64,000 nucleotides of DNA from Microbacterium croceum (GTDB lineage: Bacteria > Actinomycetota > Actinomycetes > Actinomycetales > Microbacteriaceae), in assembly GCF_023091245.1 (NCBI RefSeq), contig NZ_JAHWXN010000001.1, positions 806,001 to 870,000 on the forward strand. Reading direction: 5' to 3'. Below the pieces are notes generated by a model, which saw only the letters and a program-made list of their open reading frames with translations, made no database searches and was not told the origin of the DNA. Of the stretch, positions 32,804-41,393 are shown piece by piece (position 1 is the stretch's first letter; every line of letters starts with the position of its first letter). The translations under genes were made by a program, and so were the position numbers.

Positions 32804-33982
32804 ATGACGCATGACCACCTGGCACCGCGCAGGCGCCTGACCCGACGGCTGCTCGCGGCCGCGACCACCGCAGCTCTCGGAGCAGCTCTCCTCATCGGAG
32901 TCGCCCCCGCCACCGCCGACACCTCGCCGACCGGCGACGAGGCGTCCCGCACGCAGGCCCCGGTGACATGGGACCCGGCCTCGCAGCGGGAGGTCTACGC
33001 ACCGGCCGACGGCTTCTACTCCTATGCCCCATCGGTCGTGCGCGACGGCGACACCGAATGGATCTGGACCTGTCACAACGACGAGTTCCGCGTGATCAAG
33101 GACCACATCTACCTGACGAAGATCGTCGACGGCGTCGTGGTCGACTCCCGGTCGGTGCTGGAGGCATCGCCCGCCCCGGCGTGGGACAGCTTTCACGTGT
33201 GCGACCCGAGCGTCGTCGCCGGGAAGTTCCGCTACCTGGGTGTGAAGTACTCGCTCGCGATGTTCTATCTGGGCAACGACCTCGATGCGAGCGCGCACAA
33301 TCAGATCGGCGTCGCGTTCGCGAACAGTCCGGAGGGGCCGTGGGTCAAGCTTCCCGAGCCGATCGTGACGTTCGACCGCACCGACCAGTGGGGTGCCGGT
33401 CAGCCCACGGCGGTGATGATGCCCGGCAAGCCCGGCACGATTCTGCTCGGGTACACCCAGGGAGACACCTCGACACGCGCCTACGTGACCGAGGTGAATC
33501 TGAAGAAGGCCGAGGCCTTCACCACGACTGCTCCTGTGCAGTTGCCGACCTCGGGCCTGACCGGTACCGACGGTGCTCCGGACTATCTCAACGGCTTCGA
33601 CCTGGTCTTCGACAAGAAGGGCGGTCAGTTCCTCACCGTGCGGGAACAGCATCCGTACGCCTTCGACAACCCCTGGTGGATCGGTCCCGCCGTGCAGGTG
33701 GCGACCATCCCACAGCGCGATCTGCTGCGCGGGCGAGGAACGTGGAAGCCCGTCGGTGACGTGAACGAGGCCCTGACCGGTTTCGACCGCAACCACAACG
33801 CCGGTTTCGCGCGGGACTGGCAAGGACATCTCGCGGAGAAGAACGCGGTGTCCGTCGTCTTCACGACGAGCTGTTCCAGCCTGCCGACGATCGACGACCA
33901 GGACTGGAGTCTCGCCACCTGTGACTCGCTCTACTCCTACGACCTGTGGTCGATCGACGGTGCCCTGAACAGACGACGATGA
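32804..33982 (+). CDS. Secreted beta-propeller protein, GH43/GH117-like (copy 2)
   Basis: A 392-residue exported paralogue of the preceding protein with a signal peptide ending near TAD. It shares YSYAPSVV, SFHVCDPSVV, LAMFYLGND, QIGVAFANSPEGPWVK and QHPYAFDNPWW. The conserved Cys-Asp-Pro-Ser and Asn-Gln-Ile-Gly segments suggest the same fold and active site. ATG 32804 has AAAGGAA upstream. It has its own LacI-type box and lies just before the lacI-type gene. Probably a secreted glycosidase of the same catabolic system, with a related but not identical target. Confidence 0.75.
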   Translation: MTHDHLAPRRRLTRRLLAAATTAALGAALLIGVAPATADTSPTGDEASRTQAPVTWDPASQREVYAPADGFYSYAPSVVRDGDTEWIWTCHNDEFRVIKDHIYLTKIVDGVVVDSRSVLEASPAPAWDSFHVCDPSVVAGKFRYLGVKYSLAMFYLGNDLDASAHNQIGVAFANSPEGPWVKLPEPIVTFDRTDQWGAGQPTAVMMPGKPGTILLGYTQGDTSTRAYVTEVNLKKAEAFTTTAPVQLPTSGLTGTDGAPDYLNGFDLVFDKKGGQFLTVREQHPYAFDNPWWIGPAVQVATIPQRDLLRGRGTWKPVGDVNEALTGFDRNHNAGFARDWQGHLAEKNAVSVVFTTSCSSLPTIDDQDWSLATCDSLYSYDLWSIDGALNRRR

Positions 33983-33986
33983 GCGT

Positions 33987-34020
33987 GGCGGGGTCGGCTC
34001 ATCCCAGAGTCGGCCCCGCC
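33987..34020 (+). terminator. Hairpin terminator after secreted copy 2
   Basis: GGCGGGG and CCCCGCC arms extended by GUC/GGC pairs around a 10-12-nt loop, directly after the stop at 33982. It separates the secreted gene from the lacI-type gene, whose own -10 (TATCCT) lies near 34045. Confidence 0.6.
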
Positions 34021-34072
34021 TCCGCTCGTGCCCGGCCCAACGGTTATCCTTTTCCCCAGCAGAAAGCACCCC

Positions 34073-35107
34073 ATGACACTCCCTCACGAAAACGCGGCCC
34101 CCCGCGCCGCCACCCGCACCGATGTGGCCAAGCTGGCCGGTGTGAGCGCTGCCGTCGTGAGCTATGTCGTGAACAACGGCCCTCGGCCGGTCGCGACCGC
34201 CACCCGCAAACGGGTGGAGGCGGCCATGGAGCAGCTCGACTACCGGCCGAACGCTCTTGCGCGGGCGCTCAAGCTCCGCCGCGCGCAGGCGGTGGGAGTG
34301 GTCGTGCCAGACGTGAGCAACACGTTCTTCGGAGCTCTGGCGCGCGAGCTATCGAACCAGGCTTTCGAGACCGGCTACGCACTGCTGCTCGGCGACGCCG
34401 ACAACGACATCGAGCGGGAGCGCGCGCAGATCGAGTCGCTCGTCAGTCATCAGATCGACGGGCTCATCATCACGAGCCTCGAGCCCGGCTCCGTGGTCGA
34501 TGCCCGCGGCACGCGCACCGTGTTCCTGGGCCAGCGCACGCTCTCGGGTCAGACGTCGATCGTCGTCGACAACGAGGGAGGGGCGCGCATGGCGGTGGAG
34601 CACCTCGCGAAGCACGGGCGTCGCCGCATCGCGCATCTGGGCGGTCTCGAAGGGCTGCCGGGCGCCGAGGAGCGTGTGCGGGGGTGGAGCGCCCAGTGCG
34701 AGGAGCTCGGCCTCGACATCGACGACGAGCTCCTCGTCCGCTCGGAGTTCAGCCGCGCCGGAGGTCTCGACGCAGGAAGGACGCTCCTGGCGGGTGCCCT
34801 GCACCCGGATGCCGTGTTCGTCGCCTCCGATGTTCAGGCCCTCGGGCTGTTGGCCGCTGCACGCGAGCGCGGCATCCGCGTGCCAGAGGACCTGGCTGTG
34901 ATCTCGTTCGACGGCACGGACGACGCCGTGTTCAGCGATCCGCCCCTCACCGCGGTGGAGCAGCCGATCGCCGCGCTCGCTGCGGCCGCGCTCGAAGCGG
35001 TGGTCGGTACGCAGCCGGTCGAGTCATCGATCGTGCCGGTGTCGCTCGTCATCCGCTCATCGTGCGGATGCGATCAGGATCAGCAGGAGGGCGCCGCCCG
35101 GCGCTAG
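34073..35107 (+). CDS. LacI family transcriptional regulator
   Basis: A 344-residue repressor. The HTH reads TRTDVAKLAGVSAAVVSYVV, followed by the hinge helix (ALARALKLRRAQAVGVVVPD) and a periplasmic-binding-like sensor with NTFFGALARELSNQAFETGY and ISFDGTDDAVFSDPPLTAVE. ATG 34073 gives the usual N-terminus. It overlaps the convergent ribokinase by 4 bases. Near-identical CTACTCGAGTAG boxes precede the two secreted genes before it and the nucleoside-hydrolase/ABC/ribokinase operon after it, so it is the likely local regulator. The ligand is probably a ribose- or nucleoside-like sugar. Confidence 0.92.
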   Translation: MTLPHENAAPRAATRTDVAKLAGVSAAVVSYVVNNGPRPVATATRKRVEAAMEQLDYRPNALARALKLRRAQAVGVVVPDVSNTFFGALARELSNQAFETGYALLLGDADNDIERERAQIESLVSHQIDGLIITSLEPGSVVDARGTRTVFLGQRTLSGQTSIVVDNEGGARMAVEHLAKHGRRRIAHLGGLEGLPGAEERVRGWSAQCEELGLDIDDELLVRSEFSRAGGLDAGRTLLAGALHPDAVFVASDVQALGLLAAARERGIRVPEDLAVISFDGTDDAVFSDPPLTAVEQPIAALAAAALEAVVGTQPVESSIVPVSLVIRSSCGCDQDQQEGAARR

Positions 35108-36003
35108 CCCTGCAGCCAGCGATCGAGCTCGGCGGAGGTCGGATACGACGACTGCGTTCCCGGCCGCGTGGCGGCATGGGCGCCCACCTGCGTGGCGAAG
35201 ACGGTTGCCGCCTCCAGTGCGTCTCCTGCGGCGAGTCGGGCGACCAGGGCACCGGTGAACGCGTCGCCAGCGCCGCTCGTGTCGACCGCGGTCACGGCGC
35301 GGCCGGGTGCGCGGAAGACGCCGGATCCGGAGACGGCAGCGGCACCCGCGGCTCCGAGCGTCACCACGAGCTGCGGCACGGAGAGGCTCGCGCGCGCCTG
35401 CTGCAGCTCCGCGTCAGAGGAACTGTCGACGGCCGCCCCCAGCGCCTCGACGAGCTCGTGCTCGTTGACCACCATCACATCGACCGCGTGCCTCAGCGCG
35501 TCGGGGATCAGGCGGAAAGGCGACGGGTTGAGCACGAAACGGGCATCCGCTGCATGCGCGTGATGCGCGGCGGCGATCACGGCCTCGTCGGGGATCTCGA
35601 AGCCGCTGAGCACCCAGTCCGCGTCCACGGTCGCCACATCGTCGGCGGCGACCGTGGCGTTCGCCCCGGGAGAGATGACGATGAGGTTCTGACCGTCGTC
35701 ATCGACGAAGATCACCGCCTCGCCGGTCGAACCGTCGGGTCGACGACGCACGCCGGTCACGTCGACGCCGGACGCGGCGACCGCGTCGAGCAGCAGCGTG
35801 CCCGCGGCATCCGCTCCGACCGCTCCGACCAGACGCACGTCTGCCCCGAGCAGGGACGCCGCGACCGCCTGGTTGGCGCCCTTGCCGCCCGATGCCACCT
35901 CGTGGCCGGTGGCGTGCAGCGATTCCCCTTCGCGTGGGAGGCGACCCAGGGAGTAGGTGCGGTCGAGGTTGAGAGATCCGACGACGACGATCCGTGCATT
36001 CAT
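35104..36003 (-). CDS. rbsK: Ribokinase
   Basis: PfkB-family sugar kinase of 299 residues. Features: GSLNLDRTY at the N-terminus, the first PfkB signature as GHEVASGGKGANQAVAAS, and the ATP/anion-hole signature VDTSGAGDAFTGAL with the catalytic Asp. It would phosphorylate D-ribose at O5 for entry into the pentose phosphate pathway. It is last in the LacI-controlled operon and overlaps the permease by 4 bases. Its presence with a nucleoside hydrolase supports ribose as the intracellular intermediate; a related pentose is possible. Confidence 0.88.
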   Translation of the reverse strand: MNARIVVVGSLNLDRTYSLGRLPREGESLHATGHEVASGGKGANQAVAASLLGADVRLVGAVGADAAGTLLLDAVAASGVDVTGVRRRPDGSTGEAVIFVDDDGQNLIVISPGANATVAADDVATVDADWVLSGFEIPDEAVIAAAHHAHAADARFVLNPSPFRLIPDALRHAVDVMVVNEHELVEALGAAVDSSSDAELQQARASLSVPQLVVTLGAAGAAAVSGSGVFRAPGRAVTAVDTSGAGDAFTGALVARLAAGDALEAATVFATQVGAHAATRPGTQSSYPTSAELDRWLQG

Positions 36004-36836
36004 CCCTTGAGTCCTGTCGTGGAGAGCGATTCGGTGTACTGCTTCTGGAAGAAGAGCAGCAGGATCATGGGGATGATGCTGAGCACGAAGGATCCGGCCA
36101 TGATCTGCCCCAGGTCGACCGTGAACATCGTGCTCAGGTTGGCGAGCGCGATCGGAGCGAGCTGGCGCTCCGGCGAGGTGCCGATCAGCAGCGGCCACAG
36201 GTACGCCTGCCATTGCGATAGGAACAGCATCATGCCGGCGCCGATCAATGCCGGCTTCGACAGGGGCAGCACGATGCGCCACAGCGTGCCGAAGGTGCCG
36301 AGGCCGTCGATCTCCGCGGCTTCCATGAGCTCCGACGGGATGCCGAGGAAGAACTGCCGCAGGACGAAGATCGCGAAGCCGTTGGCGAGCGCGGGAAGGA
36401 TGAGGCCGGCATAGGAATCCGACAGATTCCAGCCTTGGAACAGTGAGGAGAGGGGGATGGCGATCGCGTCGAACGGGATCATCGCGACGATCACGATGAA
36501 ACTGAACACGATGCCTCTGCCTCGGAATCGCATGGTGGCGAGGGCGTACGCGGCGGGGATCGCGATGAGCAGCCCGAACAGGATCGTGGCCCCGGCGACG
36601 AAGAAGCTGTTGAAGAGCCCGAGCACGAACGGACCGCTCAGCAGTCCGGTGTAGTTGGTGAGCTCGCCACCCCAGGGGATGAAAGCCAGCCACGACAGCG
36701 GCGTCATGTTGTCGACGTAGGTGTTGCCCGGTCGGGTCGACGAGACGAACACCCACCAGAGCGGCAGGAAGATCGCGACGGCGATCAGGCCGCCGGCGAT
36801 GGACAGCGTGATCGTGGCGCCCCGAGATCGCCTCAT
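36000..36836 (-). CDS. ABC transporter permease, MalG type
   Basis: A 278-residue inner-membrane permease with six membrane segments and the EAA loop ELMEAAEIDGLGTFGTLWRI. Overlaps both neighbours by 4 bases (ATGA each side), so the operon is translationally coupled. It is a CUT1 carbohydrate permease rather than an Rbs- or BmpA-type nucleoside permease, which suggests a glycoside substrate. Confidence 0.93.
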   Translation of the reverse strand: MRRSRGATITLSIAGGLIAVAIFLPLWWVFVSSTRPGNTYVDNMTPLSWLAFIPWGGELTNYTGLLSGPFVLGLFNSFFVAGATILFGLLIAIPAAYALATMRFRGRGIVFSFIVIVAMIPFDAIAIPLSSLFQGWNLSDSYAGLILPALANGFAIFVLRQFFLGIPSELMEAAEIDGLGTFGTLWRIVLPLSKPALIGAGMMLFLSQWQAYLWPLLIGTSPERQLAPIALANLSTMFTVDLGQIMAGSFVLSIIPMILLLFFQKQYTESLSTTGLKG

Positions 36837-37795
36837 GACTTCTCCTCGCGAAGCAGACGGAACTGGATGGCGACGATGATCGACAGCAGGAGCATGAGGA
36901 CGACGACCTCGGCCTGTCCCACGCCCAGGTCGTTCAGCAGATATGCGCGGTTGTAGATGTCGTACATGATGAAGTTGGTGGCGCCGTTCGGACCGCCCTT
37001 GGTCAGCACCTGGACCGGGGCGAACACGAGGAACGAACCGACCGTGCAGGCGATGAGCACGAACGACATCGGCCGCTTGAGCAGCGGCAGCGTGATGGCG
37101 AACAGTCGGCGCCACCACCCGGCACCGTCGAGTGCGGCGGCCTCGTACAGGCTCTCCGGGATGTCCTTGAGTCCGGCGATGATGAAGATCATCCAGTAGC
37201 CGATCGCACCCCAGGTGACCATGATGCCGATGGAGAACGCGGCCTGGTTCGCCGACGTGAGGAACGGCTGCGGGGGGAGGCCGATCGTCTCGAGGATGCT
37301 GTTGACGAGTCCGTCCGGCTGGAGCGCGGTCGACCAGATGAGGGCGACGACAGCGCCGGGCACGGCGGCGGGCACGAAGATGAGCGAGCGCCACAGCCCC
37401 ACGAAGGGGACGTTCTGCACGGTCAGCAGCGCGAGCGCGGCCGACAGGATCACGATCGCGGGGTTCAGCACGAGGTTGAACAACAGGGTCACAGCCAACA
37501 CGGCGTGGAAACCGGGGTCCGTGAACAGGTACGCGTAGTTCTCGATGCCCGCGAACGACGTGGTGCCGGTGGCGAGAGACGTGCTCTGGAAGCTCTGGCC
37601 GACGGCCGTGATCATCGGCAGGACGCGCAGGAAGAACAGTGCGAGGAGGGCGGGGGCGAGCATGAGCAGCGCCATGGCCGTGGTGCGAGCGGCGCGGCTG
37701 CGTCGGGTGGGTGTGCGGCGGTCGGGGGCTCGGAGAGCGGCGGAACCCGTGGGTGCCGCCGCTCCCGCCCGACGCTCTCGCGTCGTGGTGCTCAT
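36833..37795 (-). CDS. ABC transporter permease, MalF type
   Basis: A 320-residue permease with an Arg-rich cytoplasmic N-terminus, six membrane segments and EAA loop SLYEAAALDGAGWWRRLFAI. It starts 5 bases after the binding-protein stop and overlaps the next permease by 4 bases. No ATPase is encoded in the operon, so a shared MsiK-type ATPase is implied. Confidence 0.93.
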   Translation of the reverse strand: MSTTTRERRAGAAAPTGSAALRAPDRRTPTRRSRAARTTAMALLMLAPALLALFFLRVLPMITAVGQSFQSTSLATGTTSFAGIENYAYLFTDPGFHAVLAVTLLFNLVLNPAIVILSAALALLTVQNVPFVGLWRSLIFVPAAVPGAVVALIWSTALQPDGLVNSILETIGLPPQPFLTSANQAAFSIGIMVTWGAIGYWMIFIIAGLKDIPESLYEAAALDGAGWWRRLFAITLPLLKRPMSFVLIACTVGSFLVFAPVQVLTKGGPNGATNFIMYDIYNRAYLLNDLGVGQAEVVVLMLLLSIIVAIQFRLLREEKS

Positions 37796-37800
37796 CTGTC

Positions 37801-39099
37801 CTACTTCAGTCGGTCGATCTGCTCGGTGATCTCCTTGTCGGCCTGCGCCGCGCGTTCCGCCGGGTCGGACCCGTTGCGGATGTCGGAGAACATCTGGTTG
37901 GCGCCGGGCTCGAACACGCTGTATCCGACGACGACCGGTCGGTGCACCGCGTTGTCCTGCAACTGGTACTCCATGATGTCGCCGAAGGGCGCGGACGATT
38001 CGCCCGCGGTGCCGCTGACCCGCTCGGCGTACTGGGCGTAGGCCTCCTTCGTCGTCGGCGCGATTCCTGCCACCTCCGCGGACTGGGCGTTGCCGGTCGC
38101 GTCGATCGTGATGTAGCGGAGGAAGGCTTCGGCGGCCTCCTGGTTCTCGGACTTCTCGGCGATCGCGACGCCCCAGGAATCGGTCGACGTCGCGCGCTCA
38201 CCGCCCTCGAAGTAGGGAGCGGGGGCCATGCCCCAGGCGATGTCTCCGTCTTCGTTCACGGCCACGCCCCAGGGGCCTGAGATCATGAACGCCGCCTTGC
38301 CGGTCTGGAAGAGCGCGCCGTTCTTGTCGTTCGTGATTCCCCGAGGAGAGAGACCCTCTTCGAAGAGGTCGTGGTACCACGACAGCGCCCGCTGCCATCC
38401 GTCGTTCGAGAAGTCGACGACACCCTCGTCATCGATCCCGTCGCCGCCGCCCGCAGATCGGCCCAGCATCTGCAGCTGGTAGTACGAGTCCCACTGGTCG
38501 AACAGGAACGGATACTCGGCGACGCCGGCTTCCTGCACCTTTCGGGCCGCTTCGGTGAGCTGCTCATACGTCCATGGATCGGTCGGATCGGTCGACGGCG
38601 GCTCGACGCCGGCCGCGGCGAGCAGATCGGCGTTGTAGTAGAGGAACTGCGACGTCGTCCACGGCTCGATCGCGCGCAACGTGCCGTCGACCTCCCGCGC
38701 CGTGACCATGCTCTCCGAGACGGATGCCTCGACGGCGTCCTCCTTGAGGGCGCTGAGGTCGGCGAGGAAGCCGCGGTTGGTCCAGTCGAGCAGGCCGCCG
38801 CCGGCATCCACGACCATGACGTCGATACCGCCGCCTCCGCCGCCGAGGCGCTGGTTGATCGTGCTCGTGTACTGCGCGTACGGGATGTTGAGCTGCTTGA
38901 TGGTGATGCCCGGGTGCTCCTTCTGGAACGCCTCGATCACCGGTGCCCAGGTCTCTGCGGGGTCGGCGTTCGCGAAGGTGAGCGTGACCGCCCCGCCTTC
39001 GTCTCCGGCCTGGCTCTGGCCGCCGGCGCAGCCGGCCAGGACCAGGCCGGCGATGGTCAGCCCGGCGACGGCGGTCGCACGCATCGGGTTCGTGTGCAT
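37801..39099 (-). CDS. ABC transporter substrate-binding lipoprotein
   Basis: A 432-residue extracellular binding protein. Signal peptide ends LTIAGLVLAGC, a clear lipobox, followed by a short Gly/Gln linker and the CUT1 binding-protein body (TLTFANADPAETWAPVIEAF; GKAAFMISGPWGVAV). ATG 39099 has GAGGAG upstream. It follows the nucleoside hydrolase gene by 34 bases. It would bind the product of the secreted hydrolases. Ligand unknown. Confidence 0.92.
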   Translation of the reverse strand: MHTNPMRATAVAGLTIAGLVLAGCAGGQSQAGDEGGAVTLTFANADPAETWAPVIEAFQKEHPGITIKQLNIPYAQYTSTINQRLGGGGGGIDVMVVDAGGGLLDWTNRGFLADLSALKEDAVEASVSESMVTAREVDGTLRAIEPWTTSQFLYYNADLLAAAGVEPPSTDPTDPWTYEQLTEAARKVQEAGVAEYPFLFDQWDSYYQLQMLGRSAGGGDGIDDEGVVDFSNDGWQRALSWYHDLFEEGLSPRGITNDKNGALFQTGKAAFMISGPWGVAVNEDGDIAWGMAPAPYFEGGERATSTDSWGVAIAEKSENQEAAEAFLRYITIDATGNAQSAEVAGIAPTTKEAYAQYAERVSGTAGESSAPFGDIMEYQLQDNAVHRPVVVGYSVFEPGANQMFSDIRNGSDPAERAAQADKEITEQIDRLK

Positions 39100-39133
39100 G
39101 TGCTGGTCTCCTCGTTGAGTGTGATGCAGGGTG

Positions 39134-40042
39134 TCAGATGGGGGTGGAAGCGGACGTGGAGGTATCCGCGGCGGTGAGGATGCGATCGGTGATCTCGGCA
39201 GCGACGGCATCGACATCCATGTCCGTCACGATCGAATGGATGCCGTCGGAGTCGTGCTGGAAGAGGGTCCGGCCCTCCGGTGTCACCGTCACGGTCCCGG
39301 CCGAGATCTCGAAGAGGTCGGGACGGGCGAGCGTGAGCACGGCGATCGGGTCGTGGGGCACGTTGTAGTCCTGCTCGGCGAAGGCCCAGAATCGGGTCAT
39401 CTCGGCGGCGACCATGGCGCCCAGCGGGCCCGCCGCGCCGATGCGTGCGAGCTCGTCGCTGCCGAGGCGTACACGCTCGGTCTGCTCGAGTCCGACGGCG
39501 AGCACAGGGACGCCTGACGCGAAGAGCGAGCGGGCGGCATCGATGTCGCACTTGATGTTGTGCTCGACGATGTCGCGGCGGAAGTCGCCGCCCATGATGA
39601 CGACCTGGTTCACGCGGTGCCCTGCCTGCATGGTGGCGGCGGCCGCGTCGGTGAGGGGGCCGATCGCGACGAGGGTGGCGCTCGCGGCGAGCAGGTCGAT
39701 GGCAGAGACCGCGGACTCGAACTCATGGTCGTCGAGGTCGGCGATGGTCGATCCTTCGTGCCCTGGCCACCAGACGGGCCGTCCCGACTGCGTCTCCGCG
39801 TGGCCGGCGGCGATCGGGGGAGGAGTCAGGCCGGCGGCGCGGTAGGTTGCCGCGACGATCCGTGCGCGAAGCTCGACATCACCGTAGACAGTAGTGACTC
39901 CTGTGACGTGGAGCTCGGGGGAGCCGAAGATCATCGACAAGGCGAGAAGGTCATCGACATCCGTGCCGATGTCGGTGTCGAGGACGAACTCTCTCGACGG
40001 ACGACCGGAGCTTCGGTCTGCCGTCAGCAGTGACTGGCTCAT
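39134..40042 (-). CDS. Nucleoside hydrolase (inosine-uridine type)
   Basis: A 302-residue N-ribohydrolase. The calcium-binding signature is present as FVLDTDIGTDVDDLLALSM at about residues 18-36, with VVIMGGDF and the later DPIAVL segment that supplies a further ligand. It would split an N-glycosidic (or related ribosyl) bond to free ribose. It is the first gene of the operon and has AAGGA before its ATG; two LacI-type boxes lie 61-106 bp upstream. With the transporter and ribokinase it makes a complete import-cleave-phosphorylate route. Confidence 0.92.
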   Translation of the reverse strand: MSQSLLTADRSSGRPSREFVLDTDIGTDVDDLLALSMIFGSPELHVTGVTTVYGDVELRARIVAATYRAAGLTPPPIAAGHAETQSGRPVWWPGHEGSTIADLDDHEFESAVSAIDLLAASATLVAIGPLTDAAAATMQAGHRVNQVVIMGGDFRRDIVEHNIKCDIDAARSLFASGVPVLAVGLEQTERVRLGSDELARIGAAGPLGAMVAAEMTRFWAFAEQDYNVPHDPIAVLTLARPDLFEISAGTVTVTPEGRTLFQHDSDGIHSIVTDMDVDAVAAEITDRILTAADTSTSASTPI

Positions 40043-40102
40043 GTGTTCCTTACGCGACGGGTCCCGAGGCTTCGCCTGGGAAGTGGTGCTGATATGGCGA
40101 TG

Positions 40103-40114
40103 CTACTCGAGTAG
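40103..40114. promoter_or_regulatory. LacI-type operator box 3 (perfect palindrome)
   Basis: CTACTCGAGTAG, a perfect 12-bp palindrome, 61 bp upstream of the nucleoside hydrolase start. It is the reference copy for the boxes at 31577, 32759 and 40137. Confidence 0.75.
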
Positions 40115-40136
40115 ATTCACGCCTGCAAGAGAGAAT

Positions 40137-40148
40137 CTACTCGAGTTG
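40137..40148. promoter_or_regulatory. LacI-type operator box 4
   Basis: CTACTCGAGTTG, 10 of 12 matches, centred 34 bp from box 3. Paired sites at this distance could allow cooperative binding. TAGATT sequences between the two boxes on the minus strand may be promoter elements. Otherwise the 236-bp gap 40043-40278 holds only promoters for both divergent genes. Confidence 0.65.
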
Positions 40149-40278
40149 AACGCTGGTTTCGCATCGCAGGCGAGATGGCTGTACCGGTCGATAAGTCAGG
40201 GTCGGTCCGGGCGGGTCCCCTCCACTATCCTCAGAAGCGATCGGACGAGGGGCTCGGCAACGCGATAAGGGGAGAACC

Positions 40279-40725
40279 ATGGAAGAGCCGAACGCACCGG
40301 ATCGACGCACCGTGTTGCGAGCGGCCGTCTGGTCCGCGCCCGTCATCGCCGTCACCGCCGCGACCCCGCTGGCCGCAGCGAGCGCGCAGGCCCTGACGTG
40401 GACATGGACGGCCCAGATGATCACGTCCCGACAGGCGCAGACCAATTTCACCGCGACGAACTCCACTGACGATCCCATCGACGTCGTCTTCGTCGCTCCC
40501 CGGTTGCAGGGCGCGGTCGAACTCTACGGCTACGGGTTCGGCTCATGGGTGATCACCCTCACGTCGACCACCGTCGTGTGCACGGCTACCGTTCCCGCGC
40601 AGGGGTCCTTGACCACCCCGTTCCTCGGCTACTTCACCCGCACGCCGCCCACGACCGAGGTGCTCGTCGGTTCACTGACGCCGAGCGGGTCCTCCGTGCC
40701 GACCCTCACTCTCACCTTCACCTGA
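40279..40725 (+). CDS. Tat-exported small protein of unknown function
   Basis: A 148-residue protein with a twin-arginine type signal (PDRRTVLRAAVWSAPVIAVT) ending near AASA. The mature part is about 110 residues, Thr-rich and beta-rich (TWTAQMITSRQAQTNF). Similar short Tat substrates are frequent in Microbacterium; their function is unknown. AGGGGAG precedes the ATG. Confidence 0.75.
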   Translation: MEEPNAPDRRTVLRAAVWSAPVIAVTAATPLAAASAQALTWTWTAQMITSRQAQTNFTATNSTDDPIDVVFVAPRLQGAVELYGYGFGSWVITLTSTTVVCTATVPAQGSLTTPFLGYFTRTPPTTEVLVGSLTPSGSSVPTLTLTFT

Positions 40726-40867
40726 GGACCGCTCGGCCACCGGCCTGCATCTGCCGCTCCTGCGTCCGTGCCCGACTGAGGCGACGCGGGTGTCGCGCAC
40801 TCCACGCCCCTTCCGCCCCGCCATCACGTGCGCCATGATGAGACGACCGACCTCCCAGGAGACCGCC

Positions 40868-41377
40868 TTGTCACTCGCTCAGAATCCTCTACCGCCCACG
40901 GCCGTCGCCGGGCTCGCCGGCGTCGCAGTGATCGGGAGGATCCGTCGGGTGCTGATCCTCGCGGTGATCGCCGCCATGATCTACCCGACGTTGATGGTCG
41001 CCAGCTCCGGGTTCTGCCCGGGCGGGGTGGACGGAAACGGCGGCTTCATCGACGCATCCGGCCGACCGGTGGACGAGCCGCTGCCCTGCATCCAGATGAC
41101 GCTCGGCCCGAGCCCGCTGGTCTACGTGGGTATCGCGCTGATCGTGCTGCTCGCTCTCGGCCGTGTGATGAGGGCATCCGACGAAGCCACCGCCCTGCGC
41201 ACCCTGGACCGCGAGGCCATCGGCGTCGCCGCGCTCGTGTCCGTCGCGGTCGTCGTCTCGGTGGTGTGGTTCCGGATGATCCCGCTCGACCAGTTCTCTT
41301 CGGGTTCCTGGTCGGTGTTCAGTCCGTTCCCGTTCGGCGTCATCAGCGTCGACGTGACGCCCATGACCGAGTCCTGA
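40868..41377 (+). CDS. Membrane protein of unknown function
   Basis: A 169-residue protein with three hydrophobic segments (VLILAVIAAMIYPTLMVAS; PLVYVGIALIVLLALG; GVAALVSVAVVVSVVWF) and an extracytoplasmic loop holding CPGGVDGNGGFID and LPC, perhaps a disulfide. TTG 40868 is preferred because AGGAG lies 6 nt upstream; ATG codons at 40835 are in frame but lack a ribosome site. No family recognised. Confidence 0.65.
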   Translation: MSLAQNPLPPTAVAGLAGVAVIGRIRRVLILAVIAAMIYPTLMVASSGFCPGGVDGNGGFIDASGRPVDEPLPCIQMTLGPSPLVYVGIALIVLLALGRVMRASDEATALRTLDREAIGVAALVSVAVVVSVVWFRMIPLDQFSSGSWSVFSPFPFGVISVDVTPMTES

Positions 41378-41393
41378 GCCGGTTCCGGCCATA

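Noticed and set aside
33946..36414. An 822-codon plus-strand frame across the lacI-type and ribokinase genes
   Set aside because: Both underlying genes are clear in other frames; this frame is Arg-rich low complexity.
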